Shown here: positions 8,166-16,655 of the stretch, in pieces | Layout of the letters: every line of letters starts with the position of its first letter | Numbering within the stretch: the first letter of the stretch is position 1 | Assembly: GCA_963705275.1 (NCBI GenBank) | Contig: OY970063.1 | Location: 2,046,001-2,110,000 of the forward strand | Direction of reading: 5' to 3' | Source of the DNA: Fen-1135 sp963705275 | GTDB lineage: Bacteria; Desulfobacterota; Syntrophia; Syntrophales; UBA2185 | Length of the DNA: 64,000 nt | Made by a program: the position numbers and the translations under genes | The notes under the pieces: generated by a model | The model's database searches: none | Told to the model about the DNA's origin: nothing | Seen by the model: the letters and a program-made list of their open reading frames with translations, nothing else

Positions 8166-8303
8166 AATTTCTTTGTAATCAGGAGTCGTTTGTTCTTTTT
8201 TCTTTTTCGGATCATTTCTTCTAATTATCTGGATTGTAGCTGAGAAGACATTGTTTCAAGTTTGATAGCTCGTAAACGGCTTCATGATCGCTTCGCACAA
8301 CTT

Positions 8304-8784
8304 CTACTTATGATGTTTCTGATATTCGATCTTGGCTATCCTATCGGCCTTTCTTGCAAATTCAGAGTCTCTGGAATGATAATAACATTTAATGCTCTTG
8401 AATCTTTGAGACAGGGCATAAGCTTGATCATAAAGTGGCTTAATATGTTCCTTTTTCAATCTATATTCCTTATTCATCCATTTAACTACCAAATCAGCTA
8501 TCCATCCATACTTCAATATTTTGATTTCTTTTCAATACCTCGCTTGCCTTATCGAGAGCAAATATAAGCCCTTCAAATTCAGCTTCTGGCACAGTCTTGT
8601 CCCCTAAATACTTGGAGAATTCGTATTCCTTGTTGTCGTTATCGATAATTAGAACTCCACAAGCTGATTTCCCATACCCAATTCTATTTTTCAAATTGGC
8701 ATCAGGTATATGACAACAAGCATCAACATATATTCGTGAGCAATCGGACATAATCTTCCTAATTTCTTTAGAATCTTTACTCAT
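8304..8784 (-). pseudogene. RNase H-like gene, frameshifted
   Basis: Two frames join into one RNase HI/RVT_3-type protein: the first half holds IYVDACCHI, AEFEGLIFALD and IEVWMDS (three acidic catalytic positions), then TGA; the second half, one base further on, continues LVVKWMNKEYRLKKEHIKPL ... ARKADRIAK, the last conserved block. Deleting one T near 8495-8505 restores about 159 residues, the usual length. The start at 8784 (MSKDSKE) is chosen by family length; a GTG at 8808 is possible. Either a sequence error, a real mutation, or, less likely, a +1 shift at AGC-TGA. The family cuts RNA in RNA-DNA hybrids. Confidence 0.7.
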
Positions 8785-8997
8785 GCGAAATATGCACGCA
8801 CTATACACCTTTTCTCATATATCCGGAAGGAATAATTAGGGAAAAAACGTTCACTGCGCACCATCAGTGACAGGATGGCATTTTTCTAAAAACGAACGAT
8901 TGTTCATGCCAAGCGCATATGAAATTACTCCATACTGATCTTAAGATCGCCTCCCTGTGGGCGACAATATGAGGTAAACGAAAATGACGGCGAGGAA

Positions 8998-10199
8998 TCA
9001 GGTATTGTCTCGAAACAGTCTGAGCCAGATGGGTCCGCTCATGGCAACCAGTCCCAGTATGGCGAAGGCAAATCCCCATCCGTACGTTCCGTTGCCGGAG
9101 ATATCGAGCACGAAACCGAAGGCGAGAGGTGCAAGAAATGCCATGCCGAATCCGACAAACGCATACAGCGCCAGGGTCCTGCCACGTTCAGCATCATGCG
9201 CCGCTGCGACTACACCGGCTGTCAGCGCAGCGCTGTCGAGCATCATGGCAATCCCATAGAGCAGGCAGAGTCCCGCGACCATGATAAAAGGGAGAGCGGC
9301 GGTGAAGCCTATGACACAGCCGATGAGGCCGGCGGCAAGCATGAAAATGGTGATGACGCGCCTCCGTTCCGAAATCAGCGCCAGTTCGTTGCCCAGGATA
9401 CTGGCAGGCACGCCTGCGAAAAGAACTATCGTTGCCAGGTTCTGAGGACTGATGTTAAACTCGCGTATCGTCTGCAAGCTGAGGCTGAAGGCCAAGAAGG
9501 CGACGAGCCATGTACGAAAGCCAAAGAGTTCCCAGCAGTGAACCGCATAGCCACACATGTAGCCCACGGCGGAACGGTTTCGGAGAGCCCCGCGAAAGTT
9601 GAAGGATGAGAGGAGGGGTTCTCTTCGCGGCAGATCAGGCGTCTTTGGTTTGACGGCAAGAGCGAAGATCAATACGGCTCCGAGGCAACCGAAGGACAGC
9701 ATCACAGCCGAGGAGCGCCAGTCAAGCCAGGTCACCAGCCACCCTGACAGAAATACCGATATGGCCGTGCCGATGCCATACGAAGACGTGTAAAAGGCGA
9801 TAGACCTGCTCTGAGTTTTTCCTGTGATGTGATCGCTGAGCGCCTTCAGCCCCGGCATGTACGTCCCGGCCAGGCTTACACCCGCGCAGAATCTGAATAA
9901 CATTGCCGTCAGGGTGCCCTGGGCAAGCCACCCGAAGCCTGCCATCGAGGCGGCGCCGAAGATCGGCCGAATAGATATAGATGCGGCGTGGATCAATCCT
10001 GTCGGTGAGACTTACAAGGATGGGCACAGAGGCCGCGTATCCCCCATAGAAGATGCCGTTGATCCAACCGGCCTCGGTGTTGCTGAGACCCCATTCAGCC
10101 TGAAAGCCGGGAAGAAGGGCAGGGAAGTACATCGTTCCCGCCATGGAGAATATTTCAGCAGCACAGACGCAAGATAATGAATCTAATCTGACTGTTCAT
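8998..10199 (-). pseudogene. MFS transporter, two frameshifts
   Basis: Three frames tile one 12-helix major facilitator. MNSQIRFIILRLCC (from 10199) continues one base on as AAEIFSMAGTMYFPALLPGF ... LTDRIDPRRIYI, and near 9965-9985 again one base on as IFGAASMAGFGWLA through to LRLFRDNT. Removing one base at each break gives about 399 residues, exactly MFS size. The loop 2-3 motif GGYAASVPILVSLTDRIDPR is the usual D-R-x-D/G-R motif. Substrate unknown. Both breaks have the same sign as the others in this window, so sequence error is likely; otherwise it is a recent pseudogene. Confidence 0.75.
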
Positions 10200-10319
10200 G
10201 CGCAGAAAAAGATGAAGTTGAAAAAATTAATTGGCCTGCGTCGGATTTTTCTATCATTCTTTTTGGATTATTGTAATAATCAATTGCATTGAACTCAATC
10301 GATTTCTTAAATTTATCAC

Positions 10320-10958
10320 ATGGAAAATGCATTTCGAGAAACGGGCGGTATTGAGGCAGTACTGTTTGATTTCGGAGGAGTTCTTTCTGAGGAAGGCTTC
10401 AAAAACGGTCTCCAGGCAATTGCAAGGTTGAACGGACTCGACGAAGAGGGTTTTGTCAGGACTGCCAACGATGTGGTTCATACATGCGGCTACGTTGTCG
10501 GCAAAGTCCCTGAAAGCGCCTATTGGGAGATATTGAGGGAAACTACCGGCATCCGGGGTGACGATAAGCATCTGAGAAATGAGATACTGTCTCGTTTCAG
10601 GATGAGAGGATGGATGATCGACACAGTAAGAAGGCTTAAGGCGCACGATGTCCGTGTGGGTATCCTCAGTGACCAGACCAACTGGCTCGATGAACTCGAT
10701 GCCCGTGATAATTTTTTTCGAGAGTTTGATTATGTTTTCAACAGCTATCATATGGGGAAAAGCAAGAAGGACCCAAGCCATTTTAAGGACGTGGTCCGCG
10801 TATTAAGAATTGAGATTGATAAGGTACTCTTTATTGACGATGACCCGGGAAACTGCGAAAGGGCTAAACAGGCGGGGATGAAGGTTATCCATTACGTCGA
10901 TCGTGAGCAGTTCCTGGAAGAGATAGCGGGATATTTCCCGGGAATCACGCAAAAGTAG
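10320..10958 (+). CDS. HAD-like phosphatase (subfamily IA)
   Basis: 212 residues. HAD motifs in order: VLFDFGGV (motif I, nucleophile Asp, with Gly where many phosphatases have a second Asp, as in YihX-like enzymes), ILSDQT (motif II), GKSKKDP (Lys of motif III) and FIDDDPGN (motif IV). Single gene with its own start just after an AT-rich stretch. Such enzymes dephosphorylate sugar or nucleotide phosphates; substrate is not evident. Confidence 0.85.
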   Translation: MENAFRETGGIEAVLFDFGGVLSEEGFKNGLQAIARLNGLDEEGFVRTANDVVHTCGYVVGKVPESAYWEILRETTGIRGDDKHLRNEILSRFRMRGWMIDTVRRLKAHDVRVGILSDQTNWLDELDARDNFFREFDYVFNSYHMGKSKKDPSHFKDVVRVLRIEIDKVLFIDDDPGNCERAKQAGMKVIHYVDREQFLEEIAGYFPGITQK

Positions 10959-11011
10959 TGCAGACCGTGAGATCCGCCATATTATTATTCCGTCAAATAA
11001 TTATATCAATC

Positions 11012-11082
11012 CTGTCATTCCCGAGAAATCGGGAATCTAGCTAAGATACTGGATGCCGGATCAAGTCCGGCATGACAATTAG
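11012..11082. repeat. dispersed intergenic palindromic repeat (REP-like)
   Basis: Two hairpins in tandem: CATTCCCGA-GAAA-TCGGGAATC and GCCGGATC-AA-GTCCGGC, flanked by TGTCATTCC and GGCATGACA that pair with each other over the whole element. This layout is that of dispersed REP-type elements common in proteobacterial intergenic regions. Only one copy is in the window. Confidence 0.6.
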
Positions 11083-11240
11083 CGTGTTCAATTGCCGGAG
11101 TATTACCAGGACTGAAGTCCTGCACTACATCTGCGCAACGTCTTTCCAATTGACACGTATATACATTTTTCTTATACTCCTATATCTTTTCCGCTTAAGA
11201 CCCTTCATTTCTTATTAACCAAAATGTACAAGGAGGACCC

Positions 11241-13268
11241 ATGCAGCTGATAAATCAACTGGATGCCATATTTAAACCTAAGAGTGTTGCGGTGATCGGA
11301 GCTTCACCATCTCCCGGCAAACTTGGTTATGATGTTGTTTACAATCTGATCCATGCCGGCTTCGCAGGTCCGATATATCCCGTCAACCCAAAGGCGGATC
11401 AGATTCTGGGTCGTCCTGCATTCAAGCAGATCAGTGATATCTCACCCGCGCCGGATCTCGCAGTCGTGATCATTCCGGCAAAGGCAGTGGTCGGAGCCAT
11501 CGACCAATGCGGCAAGGCGGGGGTCAAGGCCGCTGTAGTCATCACAGGAGGGTTTGCGGAAGCAGGGGAAGAAGGCGAGAAACTTCAGCAGGAGCTGGCG
11601 AGCACCGCGCGCCGCTACGGCATCCGCGTAATCGGGCCCAACTGCCAGGGGGTGAATAATCCCCATCATAATCTCTGTGCATCATGGCCGCTTCTTACCA
11701 GAAAGGGCCGCATGGCATTTATCTCCCAGAGCGGGACGGTAGGGGCGGCGCTCATGGACTGGGCAAGCGAAGAACACCTCGGGGTGAGCGCCTTCGTGAG
11801 TCTGGGAAATCGCGCCGACGTCGATGAAACAGACTGCATACAGTATTTTAACCATGACCCTGATACGCAGGTGATCGCCCTTTATGTGGAAGGAGTCAAA
11901 CGACCGGGCGATTTTCAAAAAGCGCTGGCTGCGGCTACAAAGCCCGTCGTCATTCTGAAGTCCGGGCGCACGCCAAGGGGCCGTGTTGCGGCGGAGTCGC
12001 ATACCAAATCAATGGCGGGAGTGGATGCTGTCTACGATGCCATCTTCAGGAAGTACCGGGTCCACCGCGCCGATACGGTGGAAGAACTCTACGACTATGC
12101 CAAGGCGCTGGCCTACATGTCAAAGCCTCCGGGAAAGCGCCTGCTCAATATTACCAGTTCGGGAGGTTCCGCCATCCTGGCTATCGATCAGGCGGAAAAA
12201 CTCGGTTTCGAATCGCCGCGGCCGGACGCCGCCCTGAGGGAGCGTCTGCGGGCGATCTTACCCCCGCACTGTTCGGTCGATAACCCCATAGACCTTACGG
12301 GAGACGTGATCGGTGATCCGACGCTGTACAGCAAAGTGATCGATGCCGCCCAGGGCGACTATGACACTATGGTCATTATTTTTGGCGACCCGATTGCCGG
12401 TGCGTCGAAGATTGTCACTCCCGGCGCCTCAGAGGTGGTTGTGTTTCTGGGCGGCGCCGATGTCGAAAGGGAAGAGCGCCTTTTGATCCACCAGCGGGGC
12501 ATACCGGTCTACCCCACTCCGGAGCGCGGCATCAAGGCATTGTATCAATTCTTCCGCTTTGAGAGCCGTTCGATTCCGCCCCCTTCCCCGCATGCATCGA
12601 CCTCAGGTCTGCAACTGATGCCAGCCGGTGAGGCAGTGGAACTGCTGGACGAGGCCGGCATCCCCGTGGCTGCCGCTAAATTGGCCAGATCGCCTGAGGA
12701 GGCCTCGGCTCTGGCCCGCACGTTTGCGACTCCCGTTGCACTCAAGGTGGCGTCACCGGATATAGCTCATAAGAGCGATGTTGACGGTATACGCCTCAAT
12801 CTATCGACCGACAAAGAAGTACGCACCGCTTATCACGAAATCATGGCAAGCGCCGCCGTTCGCGCCCCCAAAGCCCGGGTTGAAGGGGTAACCGTATCGC
12901 CCATGGCCGAGCCGGGCGGTCTGGAGGTTATTGTAGGAGTCTTCACCGATCCTCAGTATGGCCCGGTTGTGATGTTCGGCCTGGGGGGTATTTTTACTGA
13001 AATTTACAGGGATGTGCAGTTCTGCCTGCTCCCTGCCTCGGAGGAGGAATTGCAGCAGACGATCCAGGCCATCACGGGATATCCCCTGCTTGCCGGCGTC
13101 CGGGGCCGACGGCCTAAGGATATCAAGAAACTGATAGATCTCATGAAGCGCGTTGCTCAACTGGTAATCGATAACCCGGGACTTGATCAGGTAGACCTTA
13201 ACCCTGTACTTGTTTATGAGCAGGGCGCCACTGTTGTGGATGTCCGGATATTCAGAAAGATTGCTTGA
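11241..13268 (+). CDS. acd: acetyl/acyl-CoA synthetase (ADP-forming), fused alpha-beta
   Basis: 675 residues. CoA-binding Rossmann domain first (SVAVIGASPSPGKLGYDVV, residues 14-33), then succinyl-CoA-ligase-like domains (FISQSGTVGAALMDW), with the phosphorylated histidine H254 in AESHTKSMAG, and a C-terminal ATP-grasp domain from about residue 450 (VALKVASPDIAHKSDVDG, MFGLGGIFTEI, DLNPVLVY). The enzyme makes ATP from acyl-CoA, ADP and phosphate (or the reverse), a main energy-conserving step in fermenting anaerobes. AGGAGGACCC precedes the ATG. Monocistronic; converges with the CULT gene, whose stop is four bases away. Acyl substrate unknown. Confidence 0.92.
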   Translation: MQLINQLDAIFKPKSVAVIGASPSPGKLGYDVVYNLIHAGFAGPIYPVNPKADQILGRPAFKQISDISPAPDLAVVIIPAKAVVGAIDQCGKAGVKAAVVITGGFAEAGEEGEKLQQELASTARRYGIRVIGPNCQGVNNPHHNLCASWPLLTRKGRMAFISQSGTVGAALMDWASEEHLGVSAFVSLGNRADVDETDCIQYFNHDPDTQVIALYVEGVKRPGDFQKALAAATKPVVILKSGRTPRGRVAAESHTKSMAGVDAVYDAIFRKYRVHRADTVEELYDYAKALAYMSKPPGKRLLNITSSGGSAILAIDQAEKLGFESPRPDAALRERLRAILPPHCSVDNPIDLTGDVIGDPTLYSKVIDAAQGDYDTMVIIFGDPIAGASKIVTPGASEVVVFLGGADVEREERLLIHQRGIPVYPTPERGIKALYQFFRFESRSIPPPSPHASTSGLQLMPAGEAVELLDEAGIPVAAAKLARSPEEASALARTFATPVALKVASPDIAHKSDVDGIRLNLSTDKEVRTAYHEIMASAAVRAPKARVEGVTVSPMAEPGGLEVIVGVFTDPQYGPVVMFGLGGIFTEIYRDVQFCLLPASEEELQQTIQAITGYPLLAGVRGRRPKDIKKLIDLMKRVAQLVIDNPGLDQVDLNPVLVYEQGATVVDVRIFRKIA

Positions 13269-13271
13269 GCT

Positions 13272-13718
13272 TCAGTGAATCTTGTTATCCTCGGCCAGGT
13301 TTGCCATAATCAAGCCGTAAAAACATTCCCTGCCGGACTGGTAGTACCAGCCCAGGTGAGTGAAGCAATTTGCACACACAGCGATGCACCAGGTGAATCC
13401 GGGAAACCACGTAGCCTCGTATGTGGGGATGCCGTAGACGAAACATCCCCATGCCTTAGAAAAGCAGCCGATATGGAATGTTATTCCAAGAGGATTCGTA
13501 AATATGTGTGCGTGTTGACCGTTTACGGCAATGCTATATTCGACAGTCGTGATCTCGTTTCTACAGTTTTTGCAAATGATTGACCCCTTCTTTTTTCCTG
13601 GTTCCGTTTCCTCGATTATTTTCGAGCAGACGGAATCGATTTGCTCGTCGGAAGATTCCTTGAGCAAGAACGGATGGACAATGTGATACGAATACATTTT
13701 GCTTGTGCGAAAATGCAT
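13272..13718 (-). CDS. CULT-domain protein (bacterial cereblon-like, thalidomide-binding fold)
   Basis: 148 residues, a single CULT domain. Zinc ligands C49-x2-C52 and C115-x2-C118 are in place. The tri-tryptophan pocket is exact: W104, W110, W124 and Y126, with spacing 6, 14 and 2, the spacing of human cereblon (W380, W386, W400, F402) and of the Magnetospirillum CULT protein. Other block residues: FTNPLGITFHIGCFSKAWGC, TWFPGFTW, THLGWYY. In eukaryotes this pocket binds cyclic-imide degrons; the bacterial role is unknown. No signal peptide. Single gene, convergent with the acyl-CoA synthetase gene. Confidence 0.88.
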   Translation of the reverse strand: MHFRTSKMYSYHIVHPFLLKESSDEQIDSVCSKIIEETEPGKKKGSIICKNCRNEITTVEYSIAVNGQHAHIFTNPLGITFHIGCFSKAWGCFVYGIPTYEATWFPGFTWCIAVCANCFTHLGWYYQSGRECFYGLIMANLAEDNKIH

Positions 13719-13879
13719 ATTCAGGGAACTACCTCCCCGCCTGCGTGTTGGTTAATATTTCTGGATTGAACCTCTTTATCCCATTTTACTTGATTTGGCG
13801 TTCTAAAGCAAATTACCAAGAGTGCCGATGTATCAGTCACGATCAATCAGGGTACAGCCTGTGGGATTGATTCTCTTGA

Positions 13880-14075
13880 CAACTTCCGTGTGCCTGTGTT
13901 ACGCATCACTGCAACATGGATAATCTGCAAGGACGTGAGGGAAGGCGGTGAAAATCCGCCATGGGCCCGCCGCTGTAACCGGGGACGAAAACCGCATCAG
14001 CCACTTTCCGCTCAAGGATGGGAAGGCGCGGCAAGTAGAGAGAGCCGGAAGTCAGAAAACCTGTCTGCAGACCGA
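13880..14075 (+). promoter_or_regulatory. adenosylcobalamin riboswitch
   Basis: Core elements are present: GGCGGTGAAAATCCGCC hairpin, GGGCCCGCCGCTGTAACCGG (about 13960-13983), a CAGCCACTTTCC...GGGAAGG arm and the B12 box AGCCGGAAGTCAGAAAACCTG (14042-14062). It lies ahead of cobU-cobT-cobS and is followed by a terminator, so it should switch transcription off when B12 is plentiful. Ends are approximate. Confidence 0.92.
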
Positions 14076-14136
14076 AGGTAGATTTGGCCTGTGCGCGGTG
14101 CAGCCAAAGCTGAAATCAACGGGGATGAAAAACGGC

Positions 14137-14171
14137 ATCCACGGATCAATAAAATGGTTCGTGGATTTTTT
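14137..14171 (+). terminator. riboswitch expression-platform terminator
   Basis: ATCCACG and CGTGGAT pair around a 16-base loop and are followed by six T. It stands between the cobalamin riboswitch and cobU, as expected for transcriptional attenuation. Confidence 0.8.
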
Positions 14172-14197
14172 ATTAGCAGAGTAAAAGGTGGAATTGG

Positions 14198-14749
14198 ATG
14201 GCGAAGATCATTCTCATAACAGGGGGCAGCAGAAGCGGCAAAAGCATGTACGCCCAGCGTATTGCCGAATCGCTTTCCGGCACCCGGACGTATATTGCAA
14301 CATGTCCTGTCATCGATAAGGAAATGGAGGACCGCGTAAGGAAACACCAAGAAGCCCGTGAATCGGCCTCCTGGCAGACGATCGAAGAGGTGACAGACCT
14401 CGCCGGGGCCCTGCGGAGGTCCAAGGGAAGCGAGGTTATCCTCGTTGACTGCCTTACACTATGGATCAACAATCTTATGTATGAGGCGGAACAAAAAAAG
14501 AAATATCTCGACGAAGATATGATTAGCGCCCGGTGCGAGGACGTTCTTGGAGTATGTAGAAACCTTACCGGCACGGTTATTTTTGTCGCCAATGAAGTTG
14601 GTATGGGCATCGTGCCTGAAAATCCCAGCTCCCGGCTGTTTCGCGATCTTGCAGGGCGATGCAATCAGAGCATGGCGGCGCACGCAGACACTGCCATTTT
14701 CATGGTAAGCGGCCTTCCCGTCTATATTAAAGGAGAGAAGATTTTATGA
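14198..14749 (+). CDS. cobU: adenosylcobinamide kinase / adenosylcobinamide-phosphate guanylyltransferase
   Basis: 183 residues, usual length. P-loop ITGGSRSGKS at residues 7-16, then YIATCPV, the conserved HQEAR, VDCLTLWINNL and VANEVGMGIVPENPSSRLFRD. It phosphorylates adenosylcobinamide and loads GMP in lower-ligand assembly. Riboswitch-controlled; its stop overlaps the cobT start (ATGA). Confidence 0.95.
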   Translation: MAKIILITGGSRSGKSMYAQRIAESLSGTRTYIATCPVIDKEMEDRVRKHQEARESASWQTIEEVTDLAGALRRSKGSEVILVDCLTLWINNLMYEAEQKKKYLDEDMISARCEDVLGVCRNLTGTVIFVANEVGMGIVPENPSSRLFRDLAGRCNQSMAAHADTAIFMVSGLPVYIKGEKIL

Positions 14750-15810
14750 ACTTGCTGGAATCGACGATCAAAAAGATAGTTCCCCAGGATGCTGATGCCC
14801 GCGCCCGTGCAAGAGCAAGGCTTGAACAGCTTACGATGCCGCATTGGGCGTTGGGCCGCTTAATGGACCTGGCCGAAGAATTGGCGGGGATGACGGGTTC
14901 TCTGAGGCCACCCGTGGGCCGTAAGACTGTGGTCACTATGGCCGGCGATCATGGTATCGCTGCTTTAGGGGTAAGCAAATACCCGCAGGAAGTAACGGTC
15001 CAAATGGTGCATAATTTTGTGCGGGGCGGCGCAGGCATCAATGCCCTGGCGAAGCTGGTCGGAGCAAAGGTTGTGGTTGTCGACATGGGCGTAGCAGGTG
15101 ACCTGGGTGAACTGATAAAATCGGGGAAGATCATTTCCAAACGGATAGGGGCGGGAACAAGAAATATGGCCACCGGACCAGCTATGTCCCGGAGCGAGGC
15201 CATTCACGCCCTCGAAGGGGGAATTGAGGTGGCCCTCGAAATGGGGCCGTCGACCGATATCTTCGGTACGGGCGATATGGGAATCGGCAACACTTCACCC
15301 AGCGCCGCCATCATTGCCATATTCAGCGGGTCGCCGCTTCGCGAGATCGTGGGCCGTGGCACAGGCGTTGATGACGGGCAACTCGTGCATAAAATTGAGA
15401 TGATCGACCAGGCCCTGGAGATGAACAGGCCTGATCCCGGCGACGCCCTCGATGTCCTGGCAAAGGTAGGGGGATTTGAGATCGGTGGAATAGCCGGTTT
15501 GCTTCTGGGTTCTGCGTACCTGAGAAAGCCCATACTCGTGGATGGATTTATCTCCACTGCCGGTGCGCTCATAGCCGCTCGCTTGGCTCCCGCTGCCCGG
15601 GAATACATGATCGCTTCCCATCGCAGCATGGAGAGGGGGCATCAGATAGCCCTCGATTGCCTGGGGAAAAAACCCCTCCTCGATCTGGATATGAGGCTTG
15701 GCGAAGGAACAGGCGCGGCCCTATCCATGAATCTCGTAGAGGCCGCCGTCCGGATTCTTACGGAAGTAGCCACTTTTGAGGAAGCGGCAGTATCGAAGGC
15801 GGATAAATGA
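14746..15810 (+). CDS. cobT: nicotinate-nucleotide-dimethylbenzimidazole phosphoribosyltransferase
   Basis: 354 residues, usual length. Recognised by LGRLMDLAEELAGMTG, MAGDHGIAALGVSKYPQEVT, GGAGINALAK, GDMGIGNTSPSAAI and DGFISTAGALIA; the catalytic Glu lies in the C-terminal RLGEGTGAAL segment. It makes alpha-ribazole phosphate, the lower ligand of cobalamin. Translationally coupled to cobU by a four-base overlap. Confidence 0.96.
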   Translation: MNLLESTIKKIVPQDADARARARARLEQLTMPHWALGRLMDLAEELAGMTGSLRPPVGRKTVVTMAGDHGIAALGVSKYPQEVTVQMVHNFVRGGAGINALAKLVGAKVVVVDMGVAGDLGELIKSGKIISKRIGAGTRNMATGPAMSRSEAIHALEGGIEVALEMGPSTDIFGTGDMGIGNTSPSAAIIAIFSGSPLREIVGRGTGVDDGQLVHKIEMIDQALEMNRPDPGDALDVLAKVGGFEIGGIAGLLLGSAYLRKPILVDGFISTAGALIAARLAPAAREYMIASHRSMERGHQIALDCLGKKPLLDLDMRLGEGTGAALSMNLVEAAVRILTEVATFEEAAVSKADK

Positions 15811-15837
15811 AAACCTTATCGCAGGTGCATTGTTAAT

Positions 15838-16594
15838 ATGATGATACGACCATTATTGGCAGCAATTCAGTTCTTGACGATTATCCCATTCCCAAAGAGT
15901 TTCACAGGGGGAGAGAAGGAACTCGAGAAGTGCATGCCATTTTTCCCCGTCGTTGGTCTGCTCATAGGCATTATCATAGCGGCTTTTGATCATATTATGG
16001 GCATAATTCTCCCGCCGTTCCCTGCAAGTGTGATGACCGCGATTGCCATGACGGGTATATCGGGGGGGTTACACATGGACGGCCTTGCGGATACGGCGGA
16101 TGGTTTTTTCAGCGCCCGTCCGCGTGAGCGGGTTCTCGAAATCATGAGAGACAGCCGGACAGGCGTCATGGGTGTCCTCGCCGTGGTGTTTGTAATTGTC
16201 CTGAAGGTCTCTGTCCTGATATCCATCTTACCGCCTTTCCGTCCCGGAATCATTGTCCTCATGCCTCTGGCGGGGCGGTGCTCTTTCGTTGTGATGATGA
16301 CGGCTCTTCCATATGTCAGACGCGAAGGCGGCCTGGCGACTGCCTTCGGCGGTGGCAAGTCATGGCTTGAATGTCCTTTGGGCATCGGCGTTTCTCCTTG
16401 CCGCAGGATGGCTTGCGGGACACTGGATGGGATTTGCGGCGAGTTTTTCTGCGCTTCTTGTTGCCGCGCTGTTTTCAGTTTATTGTTTTCGCAAAATTGG
16501 CGGATATACCGGCGATACCCTGGGAGCCGGTTGCGAGCTTGCGGAGATCGTCCCGGCCATTGCAGCTGTGGTCTTAATGAGGATTGCGTACTGA
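15838..16594 (+). pseudogene. cobS: adenosylcobinamide-GDP ribazoletransferase, one frameshift
   Basis: The first frame gives AAIQFLTIIPFPKSF, HMDGLADTADGFFSAR (the Mg-binding D-x4-D motif), IMRDSRTGVMG and GRCSFVVMMTALPYVRREGG; near 16340-16365 it must move on by one base to continue GLNVLWASAFLLAAGWLAGH ... GYTGDTLGAGCELAEI, the conserved last block. Deleting one base restores 251 residues, the normal CobS length. It joins ribazole to adenosylcobinamide-GDP in the membrane. Because cobU and cobT are intact, a sequence error is more likely than gene loss. Confidence 0.82.
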
Positions 16595-16655
16595 CTTGCA
16601 GGGAGTCTGAGATATTTTTTGAAAGTCAAAGTAATGACGTGATGTATCGAGTTAG

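Noticed and set aside
8304..8516. Programmed +1 frameshift in the RNase H-like gene
   Set aside because: AGC-TGA is only loosely like the prfB site, has no upstream ribosome-site-like element, and the same kind of break occurs in six other places.
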